From JARFQW01 sp963842955 (lineage in GTDB: Bacteria > Pseudomonadota > Gammaproteobacteria > Steroidobacterales > XN24): 29,683 nucleotides of DNA. Shown piece by piece: positions 7,743-18,729 of the stretch. The stretch is taken from positions 1-29,683 of the forward strand of contig CAWJIJ010000004.1 in the NCBI GenBank assembly GCA_963842955.1. The letters run 5' to 3'. Under the pieces are notes generated by a model, which saw only the letters and a program-made list of their open reading frames with translations, made no database searches and was not told where the DNA came from. Made by a program: the position numbers and the translations under genes. Position 1 is the stretch's first letter. Each line of letters begins with the position of its first letter.

Positions 7743-9287
7743 CTAATACGACAGACTGACCGGCCCGTTGGTCAAGGGCTGGGTCAGTTCGACACGGTTA
7801 TTGCCGTTCGGGTTGACCGCGTACAATTTGTCGGCCAGCACGGTGCGGGCTTCAGGGCCTGTCGTGAACGACACGCGCTTGGCGTCCTTCGACCACGCCA
7901 GGCTATCGACTTCCTCACCGGCAAGGCCGGCGGAGAGCCGGGTATTGTTCCGGCCGTCCACGTCGCTGACGTACAGGTGCACAAAGGTGTCCGTGTCCTG
8001 GTCCGCCAGATAGGCAATCCTCGCTCCGTCGGGCGACCAGGCGAAGTCGAGGACATCGCCACCGTCGGTCAGCGGGCCGTTGACCCGGGTCGGCGTGCCG
8101 GTGCCGTCGGCGCGCTCTACGAACAGTTCGTAGACGTTCGGCGCCGCCGCATTCACGACGTAGGCCAGCCACTGCCCGTTCGGCGACCACTCGAACTGCC
8201 GGACCGCGCGGCCGTCGGGAGACACGAACGCAATTACGGTATCGAGAGCGCCGGGTACGCCATCACTGACGACCAGGTCACTGGGAAACGGGCCGCTGGG
8301 ATGATCCAGGTATGCGATCCGGGAACTGTCCGGAGACCATCGGGATTCGCTGTACAGCGCGCCGTTGTCCGAGACCCGGGTGAGACCCGCGGACGTCCCC
8401 ACCCCGATGGTGAATACGTTGTACTGCCGGGCTTCCACCGGATCACCGACGAAACTCAGGCGACGGCCATCCTCCGACCACCGCACGTCCTGAATGACGG
8501 TGCGTGCGTCAACCAGGCGCGCGCTGTTGGGCACCCCGGTGGTCGTGTCGAACAGGTTCAGCTTCGATGCCGTCGGCGCGGGCCGGCCGTTGGTCCAGTC
8601 GAACACTTCCTGGACGATATAGCGGCCATCGGGTGACCACTGGGGATTGCGCACCTCGACCAGAACTTCGTTACCGGCGCGGATCGCACCATTGATCTTC
8701 GTACGCCCGGTGCCGTCGCGGTTGACCACGAACACCTCGTTGGCCCCGAATGCCCCGGGGATCGCGCCCTGGTCGAAGTTGCCGTCATACACGAGCTGTT
8801 GGCTGTCTGGCGACCAGTCGAAGGTTTTGACGGTCTGGGGTCTCGAACCGGTTTCCTGGCTGACCTGAAGCGGATCAGCGCGCCCGTCGGTGGGCGCCAC
8901 ATACAGGCTCGGCACATTGGCCTGGTCGCGACGGACGTCGGTGAGAAAGGCGACCCAGTTGCCGTCCGGAGAGACCTTGAAGGCATCGATCCTGGCCCCT
9001 TGTGTGGTGCTCTCCGCACTCAGGCGTCTGCGCCCGCTGCCGTCATCCTCGATGGCGTAGAGCTCGGTGAGCCCGTTAATACTCACACCGTCACCGGCGA
9101 CATAGACCACCGTTTCCCCGGCCCGCGATGTCGGCGGCGGAGGAGGGGGGGTGATGACGCGCCCGTCACCCCCGCCGCCACCGCCTCCGCCTCCGCAAGC
9201 AGCCAGCAGTGCGCTCGTTGCAAGCACGGCGGTCAGCCCGGCCCGTGTGTCGCCCGTTTCAGAAATCCCTCGCCTGATCGTGTTCAT
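7743..9287 (-). CDS. TolB-like beta-propeller lipoprotein (PD40 repeats)
   Basis: The correct start is the ATG at 9287, with AGGAGGGACGG directly upstream. The open frame continues further 5', but that part is translated REP-type repeat. The 514-residue product begins MNTIRRGISETGDTR, then a hydrophobic stretch ending in a lipobox LLAAC (Cys31). A run of nine glycines, a short spacer and a run of six prolines follow as a flexible linker. The rest is a beta-propeller with about eight PD40/WD40-like blades, each with a [FV].WSPD[GS]..[IL].Y pattern (for example FDWSPDSQQLVYDG and FAWSPDGARIAYLAD). Such lipoproteins are anchored in the inner or outer membrane and usually bind proteins; no enzymatic motif is visible. 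It lies 278 bp upstream of the metallopeptidase gene on the same strand. Confidence 0.85.
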   Translation of the reverse strand: MNTIRRGISETGDTRAGLTAVLATSALLAACGGGGGGGGGDGRVITPPPPPPTSRAGETVVYVAGDGVSINGLTELYAIEDDGSGRRRLSAESTTQGARIDAFKVSPDGNWVAFLTDVRRDQANVPSLYVAPTDGRADPLQVSQETGSRPQTVKTFDWSPDSQQLVYDGNFDQGAIPGAFGANEVFVVNRDGTGRTKINGAIRAGNEVLVEVRNPQWSPDGRYIVQEVFDWTNGRPAPTASKLNLFDTTTGVPNSARLVDARTVIQDVRWSEDGRRLSFVGDPVEARQYNVFTIGVGTSAGLTRVSDNGALYSESRWSPDSSRIAYLDHPSGPFPSDLVVSDGVPGALDTVIAFVSPDGRAVRQFEWSPNGQWLAYVVNAAAPNVYELFVERADGTGTPTRVNGPLTDGGDVLDFAWSPDGARIAYLADQDTDTFVHLYVSDVDGRNNTRLSAGLAGEEVDSLAWSKDAKRVSFTTGPEARTVLADKLYAVNPNGNNRVELTQPLTNGPVSLSY

Positions 9288-9423
9288 CCGTCCCTCCTGC
9301 ACCCGGTGGTGGACAGCAACAAGGCTGCCCTTCACTACGAGTAGCCGGAGAAGAAGGCGGATTTGCCCAAAAAAGTTTGGGTGAGGGGGCGGTGTGACCG
9401 TGCCGTGGATGTAGGCGGAGACC

Positions 9424-9509
9424 GACTTGGACAGGCACCGACCGAGTTGGGCCGGGGACCGGGACAGACTTGGACAGGCACTGCCGACGGGACCGACTTG
9501 GACAGGCAC
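9424..9509. repeat. Three direct REP-like units, left flank of RAYT copy 1
   Basis: GACTTGGACAGGCAC occurs at 9424-9438, 9467-9481 and 9495-9509. The inverse GTGCCTGTCCA occurs on the far side of the transposase gene. These units occupy most of the 359 bp between the lipoprotein start and the transposase stop. They are the likely substrates of the neighbouring transposase. Confidence 0.75.
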
Positions 9510-10708
9510 AATTGCAAACAGCTCGCTGTTCGAGCGGTATTTCGCCTGGTCGTTCCGGCCACGAAGTCAGTGAAAGAGATCCACAAGATTCGGCCGCGCA
9601 GCTGCCAGCCTCAGACACTGGGCCTGCTGCTTGGGCGCGAAGCCTCTCAGGCTGTCTGATTCAGCCGCAGGTGGCCGTTGCGGTAATGCTGCCTGAAAGC
9701 CGTGCTGGCCCCGGTCCACTGCGCGGGCGTGAGCCCGAGTCGGTCGAGTATCGGTGCGAGTGAGGGGTCGATGCGACCGCGCTTGCCGCGGACGACCAGT
9801 CGACCGGTCGCGTCCACCAGCTGCAGATAGTCCGGTTCCCGTATGGGAAGAACATTCGCAGCCTGACGGATGCCAGAAAGGGGCTCGAGGCTTTCGCTAA
9901 AACCCATCAGCGGCCGTATCGGTATCCCGAAGTGATGAAGCTCACCCCGCTCCAGCATCCGCAGCACAGATCCGCCCAGCGTGTTCTGCCGGTAGTCGCC
10001 CTGGAGACGGGCCCTGATGCTGGTGTAGGCGGACTTCTCGGGTGTCTCGGCTATCCTGGCGCGAATCGGGTTGAGATCGACGTACGCCATGGCCGTGAGC
10101 AGGGCCTTCTCAGAACAAAGGGGCTGGGAGTGAAAGCGGGCCTCCCAGAAATGTCCGGTGCAGCCATCCTCCGCATTGGCCCGTCTCGCGATCGGCTCGT
10201 TCAGGCACTTCATGAACCAGCTCAGGCTCCCCAGCCGATCCCGATACACGGCAGCGATAGAGCGGACGGTGTCCTGTTCAGCGTGACTCAATGATTTACC
10301 GGCCCGGTGGCGCTGCACCAGCAATGGCCCCCGAAAGAGTGCTGTCCAGCGATTCAGGACGTCGTCGTCCGACCATCCGTCCGACTCACTGGGGTTGAGC
10401 TTCACGACCAGGTGGTAGTGATTACTCATGACAGCGTAGGCACACAGCTCGATGCTGAACAGGGAGGACAGCACCTGCAGCCGGTCTTCGATCCAGCCCC
10501 GGCGGTGCTCGTAGCTTCGGCCGCTTAGCCGGTCGACCCCGCAGAGGAAGGCGCGCCGGACACAGCGTGAATGGACGTGGTAGTAGGGCGTATCGGACAG
10601 ACACACCAGGTGTTTGCGGGCTCGGGGCATGGGGAGAAAGGTACGGCACCAGCACCTTCCAGGAGAAGACCGATTAGTGGTCGGTCTGTGCTGATATGTG
10701 CCTGTCCA
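9461..10708 (-). mobile_element. REP-associated tyrosine transposase element, copy 1 (intact)
   Basis: This 1248-bp segment is repeated with high identity at 13207-14455. Homology begins at GGGACAGACTTGGACAGGC and ends at GATATGTGCCTGTCCA on the other side. The sub-repeat ACTTGGACAGGCAC is thus present in inverted orientation at the two ends. It contains one transposase gene. Extra copies of the sub-repeat lie just outside both ends. This arrangement of a RAYT gene flanked by inverted REP-like units is typical of REP-associated tyrosine transposases. Confidence 0.8.
9647..10630 (-). CDS. REP-associated tyrosine transposase (Y1/HUH family)
   Basis: The 327-residue protein matches the Y1 transposase (TnpA-REP, RAYT) pattern. 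It has an N-terminal PYYHVHSRCVRRAFLCG strand region, the metal-binding HUH motif in MSNHYHLVVK (His71, His73), GHFWEARFHSQPL at 159-171, and AYVDLNPIRAR at 182-192, where Tyr183 is the candidate catalytic tyrosine. The C-terminal extension of about 100 residues is usual in the longer RAYT groups. The start is the ATG at 10630; a GGAGAAAGG-like purine tract is not well placed, so translation may be weak. It is flanked by inverted TGGACAGGCAC units. RAYTs are thought to mobilise REP/REPIN sequences rather than move as ordinary insertion sequences. Here, however, the gene itself is clearly duplicated (copy at 13393-14377). Confidence 0.92.
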   Translation of the reverse strand: MPRARKHLVCLSDTPYYHVHSRCVRRAFLCGVDRLSGRSYEHRRGWIEDRLQVLSSLFSIELCAYAVMSNHYHLVVKLNPSESDGWSDDDVLNRWTALFRGPLLVQRHRAGKSLSHAEQDTVRSIAAVYRDRLGSLSWFMKCLNEPIARRANAEDGCTGHFWEARFHSQPLCSEKALLTAMAYVDLNPIRARIAETPEKSAYTSIRARLQGDYRQNTLGGSVLRMLERGELHHFGIPIRPLMGFSESLEPLSGIRQAANVLPIREPDYLQLVDATGRLVVRGKRGRIDPSLAPILDRLGLTPAQWTGASTAFRQHYRNGHLRLNQTA

Positions 10709-10756
10709 GTTTCACACGTGTGCTTGTCCAAATTCACACTGATATGTGCCTGTCCA
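10698..10756. repeat. Three inverted REP-like units, right flank of RAYT copy 1
   Basis: GTGCCTGTCCA (10698-10708), GTGCTTGTCCA (10720-10730) and GTGCCTGTCCA (10746-10756) are each followed by AGTTTCACAC or AAATTCACAC-like sequence. They are inverse to the units at 9424-9509. Only the first lies inside the segment shared with RAYT copy 2, so the others are locus-specific. Confidence 0.72.
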
Positions 10757-10834
10757 AATTCACACGCACTTTCGGGCTACACTGAGCTCCCAAACTGCCC
10801 CCACGGATTGTGACCGGCCAGGCGACATTCACCC

Positions 10835-11188
10835 ATGCCCCATCATCGACTGAGGCTGCTGATCCTACCCGCCCTTGTGCTGGCGGCTCTGCTGTATGCG
10901 CTGCCGCGCGCGACAAATCGGAGCCCGGCGACATCCTTGACGGAGGCGGATCAGCGAAATTCCCTCACGGGTCAGATCCTGGTGGAAAAAAACTTTAACA
11001 GCTACGAAGAGTGCGACGAAACCGCACAGGCCGCCGCAAGTGAACTTAAGCAGAAAGGCTTGAAAACGGCGCTGGCCGCCCGAAATACGGTGGCGGAGAG
11101 AACGCTGTACAAGGTTTATTATCCTGACGGGTCGACTGATCAGATCATCTGCCGGGGTGGCCAGCTCGTCCACGAAGCCCTCGACTAG
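10835..11188 (+). CDS. Small exported protein of unknown function
   Basis: The 117-residue product begins with a signal peptide or anchor (MPHHRLRLLILPALVLAALL, then YALPRATN). A soluble part of about 85 residues follows, with two cysteines (EECDET and IICRGG) that could pair in the periplasm. No family is recognised. The sequence NFNSYEECDETAQAAASELK and later YKVYYPDGSTDQIICRGG suggests a compact alpha/beta domain. A related GTGACAGT...GTCACC dyad begins 24 bp after its stop. It lies alone between RAYT copy 1 and the MipA-type gene. Confidence 0.6.
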   Translation: MPHHRLRLLILPALVLAALLYALPRATNRSPATSLTEADQRNSLTGQILVEKNFNSYEECDETAQAAASELKQKGLKTALAARNTVAERTLYKVYYPDGSTDQIICRGGQLVHEALD

Positions 11189-11211
11189 CGGGACCGATCA
11201 TGATGACGAAC

Positions 11212-11250
11212 GGTGACAGTTCAGCTAACCCAGTTGAGTTGTTTGTCACC
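11212..11250. repeat. GTGACAGTTCA...GTCACC imperfect inverted repeat
   Basis: GGTGACAGTTCAGC opens the element and GTTTGTCACC closes it. It belongs to the same dispersed family as the dyads at 11287, 22013, 24175 and 25972. It starts 24 bp after the stop of the small exported protein. It could be a degenerate REP/REPIN or a transcription-end structure. Confidence 0.55.
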
Positions 11251-11286
11251 ACGCGGACGCCGGCAAGGTAGCGGCGGTGAGATGCA

Positions 11287-11324
11287 GTGACAGGTCACTT
11301 ATTCCGGGTGAGTTGATCGTCACC
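11287..11324. repeat. GTGACAGGTCACTT...GTCACC imperfect inverted repeat
   Basis: This is a second dyad of the same family only 37 bp after the first. GTGACAGGTCACTT on the left and GAGTTGATCGTCACC on the right share the internal GAGTTG with its neighbour. The remainder of the 344-bp gap before the MipA-type gene shows nothing else recognisable. Confidence 0.55.
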
Positions 11325-11532
11325 GGCCGGCCGCTGGTCTCCCGGACGGGCGGGAAAACTCGCGAGCCTGAGTTGTTTAGACTCCGGACAAACTCGAACA
11401 GCGGGTGCCGCTCCAGATCTCTGCGGCAACCCGTGTAGCCTCCGCCCGCGGCCCCCGCGCCTGCATCGCATGGATGCACCGCTCGGGTTCACGAGCTACA
11501 GTGCAGGTCGGTGCCTGCGAAAAACACGGGAC

Positions 11533-13104
11533 ATGAAGATCCTGCAGAGTCGGACCCGGATACTGCTTGCCGTTGCGTCGCTGGGCCTGGCGATGCCCGC
11601 TCTCGCCGACGAACAGGATGACTGGCTGGAATCCTGGCGCAGGACCGATCTGAACGACTATGCCCTCGGCGGCATGTTCAATGTGTCTGAGAACCCCTAT
11701 GCCGGCACGGACACCGGCCTGTACGTTTTCCCGTACCTTACGGCCCTGCATTACCCCGCCTTCACGAAGAACACGCTCGTGATCAAGGACGGCAACCTCG
11801 GCCTCCGGTACGTCACCGACAACGACGACTGGGAGTTCGGAGTCTACGGGCGCGTTCAGACCCTCGGCCTCGGCGCCACCGACAACGACGAGGTTCAGGG
11901 GCTGAACGAGCGTCGCTGGACGATTGAGACGGCCCCGTTCATTGGCTGGCGCCGGCTCCCGCTCACGGTGGAATTCCGGCCCTACTGGGAATTGCTCGGC
12001 AATCACGACGGATGGACCGGCGAACTGGTGTTCTCTCTGCCCAGGGAATTTACCTGGGGCTACGTCGCCCCCTCCGTCCAGCTCACCTACCTGAGCGATC
12101 AGTACGCGGAATACTACTTCGGCGTCTCGGGCAAGGAGGCCATTGAAGGCCGGCCGGAGTATGACCCGGGTGACGCGCTCAATCCGTCGGCGGCCCTTCG
12201 GGTCGGCTATCGGCTCAGTCCGCACTGGTTGCTCACCGGCAAAATCGGTTACGAGTGGCTGGACTCGACGATCACCGACAGCCCTATCGTGGACAAGGAC
12301 GGGACATGGTCCGGCTCCGTGGGGGTGGCCTACAACGCCGGCGTCTTCCGCGCTCCGGCCAGGCGCGACCCGGAGGCCGACCGATCCCTGGCGCTGGAAG
12401 TGCGGCTGCAGGGTGCCCGGAGCACGATCGACAGCCGCGTGCGGCGGGATAGCGAAGACGGCCGGCCCGGCACCGAGGTGGATGTGGAAGACGTGCTGGG
12501 CGTCCCGGATGACGAGAACGTTTACAAGCTCGACGCGGTGATTCGTTTCGGGTACTACCACCGCATCCACCTGGGCCTGTTCGAATTATCGCGGCAGGCC
12601 GACCAGACTTTGGATCAGGACGTCAGCTTCGGCGACGAGACGTTCACGGCCGGCACCCTGGTGGACACCCGCCAGAACACCCAGACGTTCCAGATGCAGT
12701 ACGGGTACTCCCTTCTGCGCGACAGCCAGAAGGAACTGGGCCTGACTGCCGGTGTTCACTACACCCGGATCGATGCCCGCCTGAAAGCGGCCGATACCGG
12801 CCAGAGCGAGCGTATCGACGCCAATATGCCGCTGCCGACGCTAGGTGCCTTCGGCAGTGTCGGCTTCGGGCAAAGCTGGACGGTCGCTGCGGACGCCCAG
12901 GTGTTCTCGCTGTACTTCGACCGCTTCGAGGGCACCGTGGCGTACGCGAACGTCCGCCTGGAACGGGAGATCGGCCGCAACTTCAGCGCCGGACTCGGGT
13001 ACAACTATTATCATACGAACCTCGACGGAAGGGATGGCGAGCAACGTACCCGCTACAAGGCCTCCCGTTACGGGCCGCTGTTCTTCGTCGGCATGCGCTT
13101 CTGA
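11533..13104 (+). CDS. MipA/OmpV-type outer-membrane protein with a second barrel-like half
   Basis: The ATG at 11533 gives a clean signal peptide (MKILQSRTRILLAVASLGLA, cleavage after ALA near residue 26), so I prefer it to an upstream in-frame ATG at 11470. Residues about 45-272 read as the MipA/OmpV family: FNVSENPYAGTDTGLYVFPYL, GLRY..DNDDWEFGVYGRVQTLGLG, and strands ending SGSVGVAYNAG. MipA proteins are usually about 250 residues. This one is 523 and continues with a second set of amphipathic strands (about 285-523), including a GFGQSWTVAADAQVFSLYFDRF region, and ends in the aromatic F expected of a BAM-assembled barrel. It is therefore either two barrels in one chain or one enlarged barrel. 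Its function is unknown; MipA in E. coli is a scaffold for peptidoglycan enzymes. Confidence 0.82.
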   Translation: MKILQSRTRILLAVASLGLAMPALADEQDDWLESWRRTDLNDYALGGMFNVSENPYAGTDTGLYVFPYLTALHYPAFTKNTLVIKDGNLGLRYVTDNDDWEFGVYGRVQTLGLGATDNDEVQGLNERRWTIETAPFIGWRRLPLTVEFRPYWELLGNHDGWTGELVFSLPREFTWGYVAPSVQLTYLSDQYAEYYFGVSGKEAIEGRPEYDPGDALNPSAALRVGYRLSPHWLLTGKIGYEWLDSTITDSPIVDKDGTWSGSVGVAYNAGVFRAPARRDPEADRSLALEVRLQGARSTIDSRVRRDSEDGRPGTEVDVEDVLGVPDDENVYKLDAVIRFGYYHRIHLGLFELSRQADQTLDQDVSFGDETFTAGTLVDTRQNTQTFQMQYGYSLLRDSQKELGLTAGVHYTRIDARLKAADTGQSERIDANMPLPTLGAFGSVGFGQSWTVAADAQVFSLYFDRFEGTVAYANVRLEREIGRNFSAGLGYNYYHTNLDGRDGEQRTRYKASRYGPLFFVGMRF

Positions 13105-13165
13105 ACTGTTCGCCCGGCCGGATTCGCGGAAACCCATCACCGCTGTGCATGACTGACTCATGACT

Positions 13166-13255
13166 GACTTGGACAGGCGCTGCTCTGCTGCGGGACAGAC
13201 TTGTGCGGGACAGACTTGGACAGGCACTGCCGACGGGACCGACTTGGACAGGCAC
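13166..13255. repeat. REP-like units, left flank of RAYT copy 2
   Basis: GACTTGGACAGGC occurs at 13166-13178, 13213-13227 and 13241-13255. A degenerate half unit (GGGACAGACTTGTGC) lies between the first and second. The last two and the spacer between them match RAYT copy 1; the first lies outside the duplicated segment. Confidence 0.72.
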
Positions 13256-14455
13256 AATTGCAAACAGCTCGCAGTTCGAGCGGTATTTCGCCTGGTCGTT
13301 CCGGCCACGAAGTCGGTGAAAGAGATCCACAAGATTCGGCCGCGCAGCTGCCAGCCTCAGACACTGGGCCTGCTTCTCAGGCGCGAAGCGCCTTAGGCCG
13401 CCTGATTCAGCCGCAGGTGGCCGTTGCGGTAATGCTGCCTGAAAGCCGTGCTGGCCCCGGTCCACTGCGCGGGTGAGAGCTCGAGTCGGTCGAGTATCGG
13501 TGCGAGTGAGGGGTCGATGCGACCGCGCTTGCCGCGGACGACCAGTCGACCGGTCGCGTCCACCAGCTGCAGATAGTCCGGTTCCCGTATGGGAAGAACA
13601 TTCGCAGCCTGACGGATGCCAGAAAGGGGCTCGAGGCTTTCGCTAAAACCCATCAGCGGCCGTATCGGTATCCCGAAGTGATGAAGCTCACCCCGCTCCA
13701 GCATCCGCAGCACAGATCCGCTCTGCGTGTTCTGCCGGTAGTCGCCCTGGAGACGGGCCCTGATGCTGGTGTATTCGGATTGCTCCGGTGTCTCGGCCAT
13801 CCTCGCGCGAATCGGGTTGAGATCGACGTACGCCATGGCCGTGAGCAGGGCCTTTTCAGAACAAAGCGCCTGGGAATGAAAGCGGGCCTCCCAGAAATGC
13901 CCGGTGCAGCCGTCCTCCGCATTGGCCTGTCTCGCGATCGGCTCGTTCAGGCACTTCATGAACCAGCTCAGGCTGCCCAGCCGATCCCGATACACGGCAG
14001 CGATACAACGGACGGTGTCCTGTTCGGCGTGACTCAATGACTCACCGGCCCGGTGGCGCTGCACCAGCAGGGGCCCCCGAAAGAGTGCTGTCCAGCGATT
14101 CAGGACGTCGTCGTCCGACCACCCGTCCGACTCACTGGGGTTCAGCTTCACGACCAGGTGGTAGTGATTGCTCATCACAGCGTAGGCAACAGCTCTGGAT
14201 GCTGAACAGCGAGGACAACACCCGCAGCCGGTCTTCGATCCAGCCCCGGCGGTGCTCGTAGCTTCGGCCGCTTAGCCGGTCGACCCCGCAGAGGAAGGCG
14301 CGCCGGACACAGCGCGAATGGACGTGGTAGTAGGGCGTTTCGGAAAGACACACCAGGTGTTTTCGGGCTCGGGGCATGGGGAGAAAGGTACGCGACCGGC
14401 ACCTTCCAGGAGAAGACCGATTAGTGGTCGGTCTGTGCTGATATGTGCCTGTCCA
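13207..14455 (-). mobile_element. REP-associated tyrosine transposase element, copy 2 (frameshifted)
   Basis: This 1249-bp segment matches 9461-10708 nearly base for base, including the 3' leader ATTAGTGGTCGGTCTGTGC beside the transposase start. Similarity stops sharply after GTGCCTGTCCA at 14455, where unrelated coding sequence begins. The net one-base length difference corresponds to the transposase frameshift near 14190. Confidence 0.8.
13393..14377 (-). pseudogene. REP-associated tyrosine transposase, frameshifted copy
   Basis: Start ATG at 14377 and stop at 13393 correspond exactly to those of the intact copy at 9647-10630. The first 60 codons read MPRARKHLVCLSETPYYH onward, as in copy 1. 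Near 14190 the sequence differs from copy 1 (GGCAACAGCTCTGG against GGCACACAGCTCG) by one net extra base. The frame therefore shifts just before the HUH motif. From an internal ATG at 14178, MSNHYHLVVK and everything downstream (AYVDLNPIRARM and the C-terminus) are intact in the other frame. An N-terminally truncated 261-residue protein could be made but would lack the first strands of the Y1 domain. It is most likely inactive unless the extra base is a sequencing error. Confidence 0.82.
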
Positions 14456-14464
14456 AGCTGTTGC

Positions 14465-14998
14465 ATCGCCAGACTGGATCGGGAGCGCACGGTCGGCGGC
14501 CTCGCCCGCCGGGTCTATTTCATCGAAGGCGAGGGCAGCGCCGAGCGGCTGCGCCAGGCCGAGGCGGCGCTGCTGGCCGCCAACCCCCGGCTGGCCACTC
14601 CAGCCGGCTTCCGGAGGGGCCAGCCGGTGCGCGTACCCGAGGTGCCCGGGCTGCGCCAAACAGGGATCGTGGAGCGCGCCGACGCCGATGGAGAAGGCCT
14701 GGTCGGCGAGACGGCGCTGCGGCTCCATGCCCTGCAAAGCCGCTTCGAAGACCGTTTCCGTCAGGCCGCCGAGGCGCGCAAGGTACTGGCGGAACGACTG
14801 GCGGACGCGCGCTTCGTCCGGGAAGCCCGAAAAGCTCTTCCGGAAAGCGCCGAGCTCATAGAAAAGACGAAGGAACGCCTCGCACGGGAGGAAGAAGAGG
14901 CGACCGAAACCGAGGACCGGCTGCGCAAGGGACTGGAGGCTGCGCTGGAGGGGGTCGACGCCCTGGACAAGCTGGCGCGGCGGGTTGGGCCGAGGTAA
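14465..14998 (+). pseudogene. LysM-like/coiled-coil protein missing its start, interrupted by RAYT copy 2
   Basis: The frame from the transposon junction to TAA 14998 reads as real protein: IARLDRERTVGGLARRVYFI, then AERLRQAEAALLAANPRL, then FRRGQPVRVPEVPGL. That pattern resembles a LysM or tail-X-like segment. It is followed by a strongly charged coiled coil at about residues 75-165 (ARKVLAERLADARFVREARK, KTKERLAREEEEATETEDRL). No ATG, GTG or TTG is in frame near the junction. The mobile element ends at 14455, about ten bases before the first plausible codon (ATC 14465), so the start codon and promoter were probably lost to the insertion. About 177 residues remain. The fold assignment is tentative and the function unknown. 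Confidence 0.6.
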
Positions 14999-15236
14999 GG
15001 GAGAGGTTCGGGGTTCGGGACCGCTGGTTGCCCTTGCCGGCGGACAGATGGCCGCTCGCGGCGGAGGGTAGCCAGTCTGCCAGGCTTAACGGGCCTTCAC
15101 CCGTTCGATGTTTCTCGGTAGTAAGAAACGTTTGCCGAATAGCCTTCGCCATCAGCTTGAGAAGCCAGTTGGTGCTATGCACGACAACAACAGGCAATGC
15201 CAAGCGACAAGTGAAATCATGCAGGGGAGCTTACGA

Positions 15237-15302
15237 CGATACACGGCAGCGATGGTACGGACGGTGTCCTGCTCGGCGTGACTCAATGACTCACCGGCCC
15301 GC
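15237..15302 (-). mobile_element. 66-bp internal fragment of a RAYT transposase gene
   Basis: The sequence CGATACACGGCAGCGAT...ACGGACGGTGTCCTG...GGCGTGACTCAATGACTCACCGGCCCG closely matches the interior of both RAYT genes (near 10246-10310 and 13987-14052). Nothing on either side matches. It is a small remnant of a third copy in the 456-bp gap between the truncated LysM-like gene and pulA. The rest of that gap shows no gene I recognise. Confidence 0.75.
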
Positions 15303-15456
15303 CCTCAGAACAGAGCGGCGCCGTCCAGCCCGTCAGAGGGTTGCCGGAAATTCGCCACCGGCGGCAGACCGTCACGCAATGGATACCCATGCGCCCGGGC
15401 GCCGGGTCTCCCACCGGCGCCTCGAGATCATGCGCACTCAGCCTGCCGCGCTGGCG

Positions 15457-18534
<3,078 letters not shown>

Positions 18535-18729
18535 GGCGCCGAAAATGTCGAAGTAGGCCGGGCGCAGCGGGTTGGTCCACTCCGTGGGGCTGGCCGCGCC
18601 GGTCCAGACATGCAGGCCCCAGAAGTCGTTGTAGTCGCTGCTGGTGGGGTCGCCAAATCGCCGGCGGGACGGTGATAGTGCAGCGTCGCGAGGCCCTTGG
18701 CCGCGCTCCGCTGCGTGTACAGGGTCACG

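Noticed and set aside
9288..9509. N-terminal extension of the propeller lipoprotein up to 9509
   Set aside because: The extension is translated REP-like repeat and would bury the signal peptide. The ATG at 9287 has an ideal ribosome binding site and lipobox placement.
11377..12570. A 397-codon minus-strand frame
   Set aside because: It is antisense to the MipA-type gene, which has a signal peptide and OMP C-terminus. The minus frame shows neither a domain nor a start context.
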